Notes: generated by a model not told the origin, from the letters alone. DNA of 64,000 nucleotides from JALZOC01 sp031361295 (GCA_031361295.1 JANMCN010000133.1:1-64000); one strand, 5' to 3'. Counted from the first letter of the stretch, positions 43,478 through 52,028 are shown. Made by a program: numbers and translations.

Positions 43478-44395
43478 GTGGCGATGCTCCTGCCCCTGCT
43501 GGCATTCGTGTTCGGATCTCTCATAATCGCCGCCGCGGCCATCGCGATGATGCCGAAGCCGGCGACGAGCATCGATCGACGGATCGAGGAGCTCAGCGCC
43601 GCGCGCGCCACCGACGCGGACGCGCGGCCGCGATTCGACTCGATGGTCGCGTTCTTCAAGCGGGTGGGGGAGAAGGCTCCGCGCTCCGCGAAGGAGCTCG
43701 GATCGTTGAAGCTGCGGCTCGTTCAGGCGGGCTACCGCCGGCACGAAGCCCTCACGATCTTCTTCGGCGTCCGCGTGGTGTTCGCGCTCGCGCTGTTCTC
43801 CCTGTTCTCGACGTCCGTGCTCTCGCGCCCGAACATGACCCTTGCGCTCGGCGGGCTGGGCTTCGGCTACGTGCTGCCCGGCATGATCCTCGCGCGCATG
43901 GCGAAGCGCCGCGCCCACCGGATCCGGCTCTCGCTCGCGGACGCGCTCGATTTGCTCGTCGTCAGCGTCGAAGCCGGCCTTGGTCTCGACCAGGCGCTGT
44001 CGCGCGTCGGCATGGAGCTCGAATTCGCCTATCCCGAGCTGTCGGACGAGCTGCGGCTCATCAACCTGGAGCTGCGGGCCGGGAAGCCGCGGGCCGAAGC
44101 GCTGCGAAACCTCGCCGACCGCACGGGTGTCGACGACTTGAGTGCACTCGTGACGATGCTCATCCAGACGGACAAGTTCGGCACGAGCGTCGCGCAGTCG
44201 CTGCGCGTGTATTCCGAGACGCTGCGCACCAAGCGGCGCCAGCGGGCCGAGGAAGCCGCGGCGAAGACCGGCGTGAAGATGGTGTTCCCGCTCGTGTTCT
44301 GCATCTTCCCGGCGATCTGGATCGTGACGATTGGCCCCGCGGCCATCCGCTTCGTCACGGTGCTCTTCCCGCTCGTCGAGAACTCGCGCCGGTAA
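43478..44395 (+). CDS. tadC: Tad inner-membrane platform protein TadC
   Basis: A 305-residue F-domain protein like TadB, with N-terminal helix (LLPLLAFVFGSLIIAAAAIA), two central helices, the F domain (LADALDLLVVSVEAGLGLDQ, and DKFGTSVAQSLRVYSETLR) and a C-terminal helix (KMVFPLVFCIFPAIWIVTIG). The GTG start lies one base after the tadB stop. Confidence 0.93.
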   Translation: MAMLLPLLAFVFGSLIIAAAAIAMMPKPATSIDRRIEELSAARATDADARPRFDSMVAFFKRVGEKAPRSAKELGSLKLRLVQAGYRRHEALTIFFGVRVVFALALFSLFSTSVLSRPNMTLALGGLGFGYVLPGMILARMAKRRAHRIRLSLADALDLLVVSVEAGLGLDQALSRVGMELEFAYPELSDELRLINLELRAGKPRAEALRNLADRTGVDDLSALVTMLIQTDKFGTSVAQSLRVYSETLRTKRRQRAEEAAAKTGVKMVFPLVFCIFPAIWIVTIGPAAIRFVTVLFPLVENSRR

Positions 44396-44427
44396 CGGAC
44401 CGGACCGGATCCCAAGGTGCTATCGCG

Positions 44428-44787
44428 ATGCTGATTGCCAGGAACCTCAAGAACGGTGTCGTCGTCGCGGATCGCGTCGGCGTCGCCGACACGCGCGCGA
44501 CGCGCGCGGTCGGCCTGCTCTCCCGGCGGGGGCTCGAGTCCGGCGAAGCGCTGTGGATCGTGCCGAGCCGGGGCGTGCACACGTGCGGCATGCACTTCTC
44601 CATCGACGTGCTGGCGCTCGACGAGCGCGGCACGGTGATCGACCGCGTCGTGAACATGAAGCCGTGGCGCATCCGGCTGCCGCGTCGGGGTACCGCCGGC
44701 GTTCTCGAGCTGCCCGCGGGCACGCTGGACGCGTCGGGGACGACGCTCGGTGATCGTATCGAACTCAGCACCGCCGGCGTCGCGTGA
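44428..44787 (+). CDS. DUF192 protein
   Basis: A 119-residue DUF192 protein with the family motifs RAVGLLSRRGLESGEALWI, RGVHTCGMHFSIDVLALDE and the terminal LELPAGTLDASG. Structures of this family show a small beta barrel; the function is unknown. It lacks the usual signal peptide. Copies are found inside or next to Tad loci of several phyla, and here it follows tadC by 32 bp. Confidence 0.85.
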   Translation: MLIARNLKNGVVVADRVGVADTRATRAVGLLSRRGLESGEALWIVPSRGVHTCGMHFSIDVLALDERGTVIDRVVNMKPWRIRLPRRGTAGVLELPAGTLDASGTTLGDRIELSTAGVA

Positions 44788-44817
44788 GTGGATCCCAGTT
44801 GATCAAGGTTTTGACTG

Positions 44818-46152
44818 ATGAGCACCGCTACTGAAGCACCCCCGGTCCGCCGCGCCGCCGCCGCCCCGGAGCCGCCCCCGCCGCCCGCCACGCTGGAGGC
44901 GACGGGACTCAATCCGGACACGCTGTCGCAGCTGCTCCTGAAGAGCCTCATCGCGGGAGAAGCGAGCGGCACCGGGCTGGCCGACAAGCTGCGGCTGCCG
45001 TACTCGGTGCTCGAAACCCTGGTGGAGCATGCCCGCATCGAAAAGCTGATCGAGGTGCGCGGCGCGAGCGGCACGGGTACCGCCGCGTATCGCTACGTGC
45101 TCACCGATCTCGGGCGCGACCGCGCGAACCAGTTTCTCGACATCTGCCGGTACGTCGGGGCTGCCCCGGTCCCGCTCGCACAGTACAACGCGTACGTGCG
45201 CGCCTGCATGTCGGCCCGGCCCTACCTGGACCGGGAGCGGCTGTCGCTCGGGTTCGAACACCTCGTGGTGAACAAGGGCATGTTCGATCAGCTCGGACCG
45301 GCCGTGAACTCGGGCAAGGCGCTGTTCCTGTACGGGGCGCCGGGCAACGGCAAGACCGTCGTCGCGGAGGGAATCGGACGGGCGCTGGGCGGCGAGATGT
45401 TCATCCCGTACGCCGTGGACGTGGACGGGCAGCAGATCACGATGTTCGATCCCGTGAACCACCAGGTGGTCACGTCGGCCGCCGAGCACCAGAGCGTCAT
45501 CACGACGGCGGTTCACGATCGCCGGTGGGAGCGGATCCGCCGCCCGGTCGTCGTCGTCGGCGGCGAGCTGACGCTCGAGATGCTCGATCTCACGTTCAAC
45601 CCGATCTCGAAGTTCTACGAGGCGCCGATCCAGATGAAGGCCAACGGCGGCGTCTTCGTCGTGGACGACTTCGGGCGTCAGCGCATTCCGCCCCGGGACC
45701 TGCTGAACCGCTGGATCGTGCCGCTCGAGAGCCGCGTGGACTACCTGACGCTCCACACCGGGCGGAAGTTCGAGGTGCCCTTCAACGTCTTCATCGTGTT
45801 CGCCACGAATCTGAAGCCGGAATCGCTGGCGGACGAGGCCTTCCTGCGCCGCATCCCGTACAAGATCCTGGCGCAGAACCCCACGATTGACGAGTACTGC
45901 CGCATTTTCGAACTCAATTGCCGGCGCCGGAATCTGCCGTTCGACGCGGTGATGGTCGAGTATCTCGAGCGGACCTACTACAAGCCCCGCGGGCTGCAGA
46001 TGCGTGCGTGCCATCCGCGTGACCTGCTCGACCAGGTCGTCGATATCTGCCGGTACCAGAACCGCGAGCCCGTCATCACGCGCGAGCTGCTGGACGCGGC
46101 GTGCGGCAGCTACTTCATCGAGGAAAGCGAGTCGCAGGGAGCGGGGGCATGA
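44818..46152 (+). CDS. AAA+ ATPase with N-terminal winged helix, Tad-associated
   Basis: A 444-residue protein. A Pro/Ala-rich start is followed by a winged-helix region (about 35-110), then an AAA+ module with Walker A GAPGNGKTVVAEGIG near residue 180, Walker B GGVFVVDDFGRQ, and a sensor region FIVFATNLKPESLADEAFLR. Proteins of this type occur at the end of Tad loci in Acidobacteria and relatives, but their role is not described. Weak ribosome binding site; the stop overlaps the next start as ATGA. Confidence 0.8.
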   Translation: MSTATEAPPVRRAAAAPEPPPPPATLEATGLNPDTLSQLLLKSLIAGEASGTGLADKLRLPYSVLETLVEHARIEKLIEVRGASGTGTAAYRYVLTDLGRDRANQFLDICRYVGAAPVPLAQYNAYVRACMSARPYLDRERLSLGFEHLVVNKGMFDQLGPAVNSGKALFLYGAPGNGKTVVAEGIGRALGGEMFIPYAVDVDGQQITMFDPVNHQVVTSAAEHQSVITTAVHDRRWERIRRPVVVVGGELTLEMLDLTFNPISKFYEAPIQMKANGGVFVVDDFGRQRIPPRDLLNRWIVPLESRVDYLTLHTGRKFEVPFNVFIVFATNLKPESLADEAFLRRIPYKILAQNPTIDEYCRIFELNCRRRNLPFDAVMVEYLERTYYKPRGLQMRACHPRDLLDQVVDICRYQNREPVITRELLDAACGSYFIEESESQGAGA

Positions 46153-46829
46153 AGCGTGTCGAGCTCACGTTCCCGGCGACGTTTGCCGCGGCGCCGCAGG
46201 CCGCCGCCGGGCTCGGCGCCCGTGCGGACCGTCTCGCCGACATCACGGCGCGTGCCGGCGTCATCGTGCTGTTCTCGTTCATGGCGATGCGCCTCGGTGC
46301 CGACTTCTTCGCGACCGGCCGCGTCACCGGGCTCCTGCTGCTGCTCAGCGAGCTGCTCGTCGTCGTGATGACGGTCCGGCGCCGATCGGCGGCCGCCGTC
46401 GACCGCAGCGTGCAGGCGAGGATGCTCACGCTGGCGTCGATGCTCGGTCCGCCGCTGCTTCAGCCGGCGCACGTGATGTCCCTGGCGCCGGAGTCCACGA
46501 CCGTGGCGTTGTCGGTCATCGGGCTTGCGGTCGTCATCACGGGAAAGATGACGCTCGGCCGCAGTTTCGGCCTCATTCCCGCGAATCGCGGCATCGTCTC
46601 GACGGGCCTCTACCGGCTCGTCCGCCACCCGATTTACCTCGGCTATCTGCTGACGCACTTCGCGTTCCTCGCGGCGAACCCGTCGCTCTGGAACATCGGG
46701 ATCCTCCTTGCGGCTGACGCCGCGCTGCTCGCCCGCGCCGTGTGCGAAGAGAAGACGCTCGCCGCCGACCCCATGTATCAGGCGTACCGGGAGTCGGTCC
46801 GATGGAGGGTGTGTCCGGGGCTCTTTTGA
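46149..46829 (+). CDS. Isoprenylcysteine carboxyl methyltransferase-like membrane protein
   Basis: A 226-residue membrane protein of the ICMT/phospholipid methyltransferase group. After four or five helices it has the signature GLYRLVRHPIYLGYLLTHF and the later conserved EEKTLAADPMYQAYRESVRW. These enzymes methylate carboxyls or lipid amines using SAM; bacterial substrates are largely unknown. It is translationally coupled (ATGA) to the AAA+ gene and so belongs to the end of the pilus operon. Confidence 0.82.
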   Translation: MKRVELTFPATFAAAPQAAAGLGARADRLADITARAGVIVLFSFMAMRLGADFFATGRVTGLLLLLSELLVVVMTVRRRSAAAVDRSVQARMLTLASMLGPPLLQPAHVMSLAPESTTVALSVIGLAVVITGKMTLGRSFGLIPANRGIVSTGLYRLVRHPIYLGYLLTHFAFLAANPSLWNIGILLAADAALLARAVCEEKTLAADPMYQAYRESVRWRVCPGLF

Positions 46830-46893
46830 GCTGACTCGCTGTGGCCAACGGAGGCAGCGGCAGAGGCCACCGCCCACCCGCCGGCGCGCCGTG

Positions 46894-47184
46894 CTATCGG
46901 CCCCGCTCCGGATCGGGCGTGTGAAGGGTGGCGACCGTCGCCCCGAGATGAGACGCGGCATCGTCATGGAACGACGCGACGAGGGGATGCCGATCGAGAG
47001 CCGCCTGGACCCTGCCACGCTGGACGCCCGTGCCGCGTCCGTGAATCAACCGGACTTCCCGCAGACCCGCCGAGTGGGCCGCGTGAATGTACTCCTCGAC
47101 GACCGACGTGATGTCCCGCGGATGGAACGCGTGGAGGTCGAGCGAGTCGTCGATGGGCACGCGGTGCGGAGGCTCGTCGGTCAC
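46894..47184 (-). CDS. Small Smr-domain protein
   Basis: A 96-residue stand-alone Smr domain. Motifs are DLHAFHPRDI near the N-terminus (DLH signature) and VRLIHGRGTGVQRGRV (HGRGxG), the nicking-endonuclease motif of MutS2-type Smr domains. It may cleave nucleic acid, for example in ribosome rescue or recombination. The ATG overlaps the queF stop as ATGA. Confidence 0.85.
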   Translation of the reverse strand: MTDEPPHRVPIDDSLDLHAFHPRDITSVVEEYIHAAHSAGLREVRLIHGRGTGVQRGRVQAALDRHPLVASFHDDAASHLGATVATLHTPDPERGR

Positions 47185-47591
47185 ACTGTCGGGCCCGGCT
47201 CGATTCGCGGTCGGGGTGACGTGGCAGGCGGCTTCTCATATGAGGCGGTGACCACCGTCGTGATTCCGCCGCGCACCGAGAAGTCGCCGATGACCGTCAT
47301 CCTCCTGGGTTTGCACGCCTCGGCGAGATCGTCCAGGATGCGGTTCGTGACCGCCTCATAGAAGATCCCCTGGTTGCGGAACTCGATCATGTAGTACTTC
47401 AGCGCGCGCAGTTCCAGGCAGAGTTCGTCCGGGATGTAGGTGATGAGGATCTCACCGAAATCCGGGAGGCCGGTCTTGGGGCAGACGGACGTGAACTCGG
47501 GGCACCGAATCTCGATTTCGTAGTCGCGTTCCGGCTTCGGGTTCGGGAAAGTCTCCAGTGTCGTGCTCGGCATGTCACAAAATTGTAGCAT
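47181..47591 (-). CDS. queF: NADPH-dependent preQ0 reductase QueF
   Basis: A 136-residue unimodal QueF that reduces 7-cyano-7-deazaguanine to preQ1 for queuosine. The thioimide-forming cysteine is in FTSVCPKTGLPDFGEI; the substrate-binding glutamate region is NQGIFYEAVTNRI, and the family motif ELRALKYYMIEFRNQG is present. Start at 47591 has AAGG at a good distance; an ATG at 47573 is also possible. No preQ1 riboswitch is visible upstream, and other queuosine genes are not in the window. Confidence 0.93.
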   Translation of the reverse strand: MLQFCDMPSTTLETFPNPKPERDYEIEIRCPEFTSVCPKTGLPDFGEILITYIPDELCLELRALKYYMIEFRNQGIFYEAVTNRILDDLAEACKPRRMTVIGDFSVRGGITTVVTASYEKPPATSPRPRIEPGPTV

Positions 47592-47628
47592 TTACGGCCT
47601 TTTTTTCACGTCCGCGTGCGTACCGTGA

Positions 47629-47658
47629 TTGACACCGTAAAAGACCGCGGGCTAGGAT
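47629..47658 (+). promoter_or_regulatory. Sigma-70-type promoter for the HU gene
   Basis: TTGACA at 47629-47634 and TAGGAT at 47653-47658 are spaced by 18 bases. It implies a leader of about 155 bases before the HU start codon; the leader itself shows no clear riboswitch. Confidence 0.6.
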
Positions 47659-47822
47659 GTGGCTCGATTCCACCAGCCGGCTCGAGTGTTCCCCGTTCCG
47701 CGACTGCGAACGAACGGGTGTTGCACGGAGGACGGCCGGCCCTGATTTCTCCGCTGCCGCCGCACGCGCGCACGGCCGTTATGCGGGTCTTACAGAGCGC
47801 GCCCAAGCAAGGGGAATAGCCG

Positions 47823-48122
47823 ATGGCAGAGGCCCGCAGGATGGGCAAGTCCGAACTCTTTTCGCATTTCGCGGATCGCTTCGAAGTGAAGCGGACGCAG
47901 GCGCGGGAGTTCTTCGACGAATTGAACACGCTGGCGGAGAAGGAGCTGAAACGGTCCGGGGAGTTCGTGCTGCCCGGGATGGTGAAGCTGGTGGTCCAGA
48001 AGCGCAAGGCCCGGATGGGGCGCAATCCCGCGACGGGAGAGGCCATCAAGATTCCGGCCAAGACCGTCGTCAAGGCGCGGATCGCCAAACAGCTGAAAGA
48101 CACCGTTCTGCCCAAGAAGTAG
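47823..48122 (+). CDS. HU/IHF-family DNA-binding protein
   Basis: A 99-residue histone-like protein. Family features are the helical dimerisation region (KSELFSHFADRFEVKRTQAR), the beta-arm motif ARMGRNPATGEAIKIPA, and the terminal helix KTVVKARIAKQLKD. It is somewhat diverged from typical HU at the N-terminus (MAEARRMGK). It has its own sigma-70 promoter and a strong terminator, so it is a monocistronic gene. Confidence 0.92.
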   Translation: MAEARRMGKSELFSHFADRFEVKRTQAREFFDELNTLAEKELKRSGEFVLPGMVKLVVQKRKARMGRNPATGEAIKIPAKTVVKARIAKQLKDTVLPKK

Positions 48123-48142
48123 GGCTCGAACGATTGCTGCCT

Positions 48143-48189
48143 CGGCCCCTGGCGCCGCGTCACGCGCGCTGCCAGAGGGCCGTTGTTTT
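48143..48189 (+). terminator. Rho-independent terminator after the HU gene
   Basis: CGGCCC and CTGGC at 48143-48153 pair with GCCAG and GGGCCG at 48171-48182, with one bulged base, followed by TTGTTTT. The stem is GC-rich and the T-run follows directly. It may also stop minus-strand transcription of the convergent kinase. Confidence 0.7.
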
Positions 48190-48225
48190 GTACGTGGATG
48201 CGGGCCGGCGACACGCGCGGGCGGG

Positions 48226-49974
48226 TCACCCCGCCACGAGCATCGGGCGCGCCGTCGTGCGCGGGAACTCCAGCACGAACGTGGTGCCCTTGCCGACTTC
48301 ACTGGCGACGGTGATGGTCCCGCCGAGCTGCTCGACGATTTTCTTCGAGATGGCGAGCCCGAGCCCGAGGCCTCGCCGCTTCGTCGTGACGAAGTCCTCG
48401 AAGACTTGTGAGAGCCGCTCCGCCGGGATGCCGCAGCCGGTGTCGTAAATGCGGACCTGCACGCGGTCGGCGCGCGCCTCGGTCGCCACGACGATCAGCC
48501 CCCCGGGCGCCGTCGCCTGGATCGCGTTCAGGATCAGGTTTCGATAGACCCTCCCGAGCGCGAAGACGTCGCCTTCGATGAAGACTATCTCCGGCGTCAG
48601 CTCCGTCCGGAGCGTCAGCCCGGCGGTCTCGGCGTGCTGTTCCATGGCCTCGGCGGCATCGGCGACGGTCCGGTTCAAGTCGACCGCGAAGCGCTCGAGC
48701 GGAATCGGGCGCGCGATGTTCCGCAGGTCATCGAGCACGCGCTTGACGATGACGAGCTCGCGCTCGACTGTTTTCCTGAAGGTCTCGCGGTATTCGATAT
48801 CCTCGTACATCTTCTGGATCAGCTTGCAGCTGTTGCCGATGTTCTGGATCGGATGCGAGAGATCGTGCACGAGGCCGGCGGCAATGCGCCCGAACATCGC
48901 CTGCCGTTCCTGCTTCCGGACGTTCTCCTGCAGCTCGACGAGCCGATCGGCCATGGAGTTGAACGCGTCGCCGAGCTGGCGGATCTCGTCGTGGCCGGAC
49001 GGGGCGACCCGCTCGTCCATGTGGCCGTCGGCAATCGCGCGCGTCACGCGCGTGAGCGCGAAGATCCGCTGGATGAACGATCGTCCCCAGACCCACCCGA
49101 GCACCACCGTGCCGAGGATTGCCAGGGCGATGGCGGCCAGGAGCTGGCGTTCCAGGGAGTGCGCCACAGCAAAGGCATCGGTCGTCGGCTGCTCGATGAG
49201 GATCGTCCACTGGGGGTTGTCCACTGCCGCGGCGACGGCGAGGAGCGGTTCGTTCCGACGATTGGAAAACGTGGCGGAATCGGTCGAAGAGGCATGCACC
49301 CGGACCGACTCCGCAAGCTTCCGTTCGTCGGGCGCGGCGCTGGCGCCGGTCGCGATTAGTTCCTTGTCATTCGGGTTTCCGTGCGCGATGAATTTCCCCT
49401 GCTGGTCGACGAGCAGCGCATACCCCGCGGTGCCGACCCTGATCCTGTCAACCGTGCGCCACAGCTCCTCCAGGGAGATCTCGGCGACGATCCACCCGGC
49501 ATCGTCGAGGGGCACGGCAATCGTCGTGGTCGGCAGTGCGTCTGCGTCCATGTGCGGCGTGGCCACGTAGAATGCGTCTTCCTTCGCATTCCGGCTGCGC
49601 CAGCCCTCGGGCACGGACAATGAGGTCTGGCCGACGCGGCTGGTCACCCGAACACGCCCGGAACCGTCGAACACAGAAATTTCGCGGAACTCTCTGAAAT
49701 CGAGTACGTGGTTGCGAAGAATGCGCTCCTGCTGCCACAGTCCGAGTTGCGTGTTCTGGAGCTCGGCGCCAATCGAGGTCAGCACGCGGACGTTGTTATC
49801 GAAGTAGAGCTTCACCCTGCCGGCGACCTGCTCCGCCACCGCCTGGTTCCCGAGCGTGACGGACTTTTCAGTTCCCGTCCTCAACGATTCGACGGACCAG
49901 ATGCCATACCCGATCAGCGGCAGAACCGCGGCCGTGGCGATGAGCAGGACGAAGCGGGAGGTGATCCCCCTCAT
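48226..49974 (-). CDS. Cache-HAMP sensor histidine kinase next to the peptide cluster
   Basis: A 583-residue kinase. A membrane helix at about 7-27 is followed by an extracellular double-Cache region (about 40-280), a second helix (LAAIALAILGTVVLGWVWG), HAMP, HisKA with the phospho-acceptor in VHDLSHPIQNIG, and a complete HATPase: NLILNAIQAT, DTGCGIP and GLGLGLAISKKIVEQ. The ATG at 49974 overlaps the stop of the solute-binding gene as ATGA, so sensor and binding protein are made together. This suggests that the lipoprotein delivers a ligand to the Cache domain. The NtrC-type regulator at 53852-55237 is the obvious partner in this kind of kinase (NtrB-like layout), though the pairing is inferred. 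Confidence 0.88.
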   Translation of the reverse strand: MRGITSRFVLLIATAAVLPLIGYGIWSVESLRTGTEKSVTLGNQAVAEQVAGRVKLYFDNNVRVLTSIGAELQNTQLGLWQQERILRNHVLDFREFREISVFDGSGRVRVTSRVGQTSLSVPEGWRSRNAKEDAFYVATPHMDADALPTTTIAVPLDDAGWIVAEISLEELWRTVDRIRVGTAGYALLVDQQGKFIAHGNPNDKELIATGASAAPDERKLAESVRVHASSTDSATFSNRRNEPLLAVAAAVDNPQWTILIEQPTTDAFAVAHSLERQLLAAIALAILGTVVLGWVWGRSFIQRIFALTRVTRAIADGHMDERVAPSGHDEIRQLGDAFNSMADRLVELQENVRKQERQAMFGRIAAGLVHDLSHPIQNIGNSCKLIQKMYEDIEYRETFRKTVERELVIVKRVLDDLRNIARPIPLERFAVDLNRTVADAAEAMEQHAETAGLTLRTELTPEIVFIEGDVFALGRVYRNLILNAIQATAPGGLIVVATEARADRVQVRIYDTGCGIPAERLSQVFEDFVTTKRRGLGLGLAISKKIVEQLGGTITVASEVGKGTTFVLEFPRTTARPMLVAG

Positions 49975-51512
49975 CGGCGAGCGACCTGGGCCACAGCCCG
50001 CCAGCGCCACAGGTTGGTAAACACCTCGGGATCCGAGCGATCGCCGACGTCAAAGCGGGAATCGACCGCGCGGCTGTTCTGAATCCACGCGAGGAAGACC
50101 GCGGGCGCGTCCTCGTAGAACTGGCCGCGCAGATCCCCCACGGCCGCCCTCATCTCGGGCTCCGCTCGTGCGTGGCGCAGCTGCTCGAGCGCACGATCCA
50201 CTCCTGAGTAGCCGGAATCCAGTAACTCGGGGCGTTGACCCCGCGCCGGCGAATGCCAGAACCGGTACACCCAGTCGAAGGACCGGCCGCTCGTCATCTG
50301 GTAGACGTAGGTGTCGAAGTCTCCGGCGGAGGCCCGTGCCTGCAGCTCTGTTTCGCGGGCGCCAGTCAGCGCCAGATCCACCCCGACTGCCGCGAGCTGA
50401 CGCTGCAGCAGCAGCGCGATCCGCTCGAACTGTGGATCCTCATCCCAGAACAGGCACCTGATTCGGAACCGGCTGGCCATGTCGCCCGGATTCCTCCCCG
50501 CGCGCACTGGGAGACCAGCCGCCTCGAGTCTCAGACGCGCCGCACCCGGGTTGTAGCTGTGGCGCCGCGCGGCGGCGTTGTAGGCCCAGTGCGACGGCCA
50601 TACGGGATCGTCCGCGACCTGTCCTTTGCCGCCCATGGCCTGGCTCACGATTTCGTCTCGGTTGATCGCTTCGGACAGCGCACGTCGGACTTCGATCTGC
50701 CTCAGAATCGGATGACGCAGGTTGAAGACGAGCGGGATGTAGAAGGGCCGAAGAGAGGAGTAGACGGAGATCCGCGTGGCGCCTTCGAGGAATTCAACAG
50801 AGTCCCTGTTGGCCTCCTGCACCATGTCGACTTCACCGCGCATCAAGGCCGCCCAGGCGACGCGCTGCGTTTCGAACGTTCGCACCTCCACGCGGCCGAT
50901 CCCGGGGCTGCCCCGGTAGTAGCTGGGGAACCTGACCGCTTCGAGAACAGGCTTCTGTTTGAGGATCCTGAAGGGGCCGGTGCCCACATTCGGCTTGCGC
51001 TGGTCGACAATCAGCGTACCCGCGATGATTTCGATCAGGAAGGCGTCAGGCCTCGTCAGATGAAACACGACGGACTGATCGTCGGGAGACTCGACGTGGT
51101 CGACTGCTTCGAAGCCGCTCGTCCGCAGTTGCTGCCCGATGATTGCCGCGGCTACCGCGCCCGTGAGCGGGGTGCCGTCGTGAAACATCACGCCGCGACG
51201 AAGCGTGAGGCGCAAGGTGAGGCCGTCCGCATCCCAGGCCCACGACGTCGCGAGGCGCTCGACGGCTCTGCCCTGAGGATCGAGGGCAATCAACGGCTCC
51301 GCGAACAGCGACTCACGAAGTACCTTCGGGGTTTCACCAGTGCCGCGTGCCCCTATCCGCAGACTGTTGGCCAGTGCTGGTGCGGTCGCACCGCGCCTGC
51401 ATCCGGCCGCGCTCGAGAGAATGATCAGGACGGCGAGCACGCAGATACCCAACGGCGGGCATCCTGACTGCCGAGTCACCCGCGACCGACGTGCCGCTGC
51501 CGCTCTGTGCAT
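49971..51512 (-). CDS. Family-5 (peptide-type) solute-binding lipoprotein without permease
   Basis: A 513-residue SBP_bac_5 protein (DppA/OppA type). The signal ends in LSSAAGC, a lipobox. Typical parts are LRLTLRRGVMFHDGTPLTG near residue 120, VEVRTFETQRVAWAALMRGE, RRALSEAINRDEIVSQAMGG and a C-terminal QFYEDAPAVFLAWIQ. These proteins bind short peptides or sugars. No permease or ATPase gene is nearby. Instead a kinase gene overlaps its end and precursor-peptide genes lie 120 bp upstream, so a receptor role is more likely than import. A GTG eleven codons downstream is another possible start. Confidence 0.88.
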   Translation of the reverse strand: MHRAAAARRSRVTRQSGCPPLGICVLAVLIILSSAAGCRRGATAPALANSLRIGARGTGETPKVLRESLFAEPLIALDPQGRAVERLATSWAWDADGLTLRLTLRRGVMFHDGTPLTGAVAAAIIGQQLRTSGFEAVDHVESPDDQSVVFHLTRPDAFLIEIIAGTLIVDQRKPNVGTGPFRILKQKPVLEAVRFPSYYRGSPGIGRVEVRTFETQRVAWAALMRGEVDMVQEANRDSVEFLEGATRISVYSSLRPFYIPLVFNLRHPILRQIEVRRALSEAINRDEIVSQAMGGKGQVADDPVWPSHWAYNAAARRHSYNPGAARLRLEAAGLPVRAGRNPGDMASRFRIRCLFWDEDPQFERIALLLQRQLAAVGVDLALTGARETELQARASAGDFDTYVYQMTSGRSFDWVYRFWHSPARGQRPELLDSGYSGVDRALEQLRHARAEPEMRAAVGDLRGQFYEDAPAVFLAWIQNSRAVDSRFDVGDRSDPEVFTNLWRWRAVAQVARR

Positions 51513-51536
51513 GGAGTGGGGGGCCGCCGGGACCCC

Positions 51537-51555
51537 GCAAGGCGGGTAGCCTTGC
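51537..51555 (-). promoter_or_regulatory. Hairpin between peptide A and the binding-protein gene
   Basis: On the transcribed strand GCAAGGC pairs with GCCTTGC around a 5-base loop, 25 bases before the lipoprotein start codon. There is no U-run. It may act as an attenuator or processing site that separates high peptide expression from the downstream sensor genes. Confidence 0.45.
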
Positions 51556-51632
51556 CAGTCCCCTGATCTGCGACGTCCCCTATAGTATCGGCCTTCTCAT
51601 GCCAAAGAGAGAGACCGATCCGAGAGACCCGG

Positions 51633-51728
51633 CTACTTGCGCGGCTCGGGCATCTGTTCGACGACCCACGCGCAGCCGCTGTGGGGCAGGGGCTTCTTGT
51701 CGGCCTTCTTCACGATCTGGATTTTCAT
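51633..51728 (-). CDS. Putative RiPP precursor peptide A (31 aa)
   Basis: A 31-codon gene. Its N-terminal half is basic (MKIQIVKKADKKPLP, a leader-like part); after a variable His comes SGCAWVVEQMPEPRK, with one Cys and one Trp three residues apart from Gly. AGGAT stands nine bases before the ATG. It is a near copy of peptide B 136 bp upstream: of 31 codons, seven differ synonymously and two change the residue (His/Asn at 16, Lys/Ala at 31), which is evidence of selection on the peptide. It is downstream of a radical SAM/SPASM maturase, the usual partner of such precursors. No homologue is known to me. Confidence 0.8.
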   Translation of the reverse strand: MKIQIVKKADKKPLPHSGCAWVVEQMPEPRK

Positions 51729-51768
51729 GGTGCTTATCCTTTGATTTCAGGGTTGTTCGAGTGAGTCG

Positions 51769-51864
51769 CTACGCCCGGGGCTCGGGCATCTGCTCGACGA
51801 CCCATGCGCAACCGCTGTTGGGCAGGGGCTTCTTGTCGGCTTTCTTGACGATCTGGATTTTCAT
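51769..51864 (-). CDS. Putative RiPP precursor peptide B (31 aa)
   Basis: A 31-codon gene almost identical to peptide A: leader-like MKIQIVKKADKKPLP, variable Asn16, then SGCAWVVEQMPEPRA. AGAGGA stands eight bases upstream of the ATG. The likely modified part is the Gly-Cys-Ala-Trp stretch, where a thioether or a carbon-carbon crosslink involving Cys or Trp could form; this is an inference from the maturase class. It lies 46 bp after peptide C. Confidence 0.8.
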   Translation of the reverse strand: MKIQIVKKADKKPLPNSGCAWVVEQMPEPRA

Positions 51865-51910
51865 GCTGGGGTCCTCTAAAGAAAATTGACGTTGCCGCGC
51901 CGTGACGCTG

Positions 51911-51997
51911 TTACCGCAGGTGCTCGACGGCCACATCGATGAGCCAGGGCCGCAGCGGGACTTTCTTCTTGTCCGTTTCATTCCTGTCGTTTTTCAT
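51911..51997 (-). CDS. Putative RiPP precursor peptide C (28 aa)
   Basis: A 28-codon gene directly after the maturase (31-bp gap) with a strong AAGGAGAG ribosome binding site. The sequence starts MKNDRNETDKKKVPLRPW and ends in LIDVAVEHLR. It shares with A and B a Lys-rich segment followed by Pro-Leu and a Trp, but has no Cys. It could be a divergent precursor, a leader-like adaptor or a regulatory peptide. Its position argues for membership in the cluster. Confidence 0.65.
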   Translation of the reverse strand: MKNDRNETDKKKVPLRPWLIDVAVEHLR

Positions 51998-52028
51998 GAC
52001 CGCTCTCCTTTTGCCTTTCACCAAAGCG

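Noticed and set aside
47650..47690. tRNA-like T-arm (GTGGCTCGATTCCACC) upstream of the HU gene
   Set aside because: The T-loop lacks the TTC start, and no acceptor stem, D-arm or anticodon arm can be drawn around it.
51537..51632. A second sigma-54 promoter before the binding-protein gene (TTGGCATGAGAAGGCC on the minus strand)
   Set aside because: The -24 box is good but the -12 position is GGCC without the required GC at the ten-base spacing.
51633..51864. Assignment of peptides A/B to the streptococcal RaS-RiPP class named for a QMP motif, or to mycofactocin
   Set aside because: The QMP here is near the C-terminus in an unrelated context; the C-terminal Val-Tyr of mycofactocin is absent, as are its partner genes.
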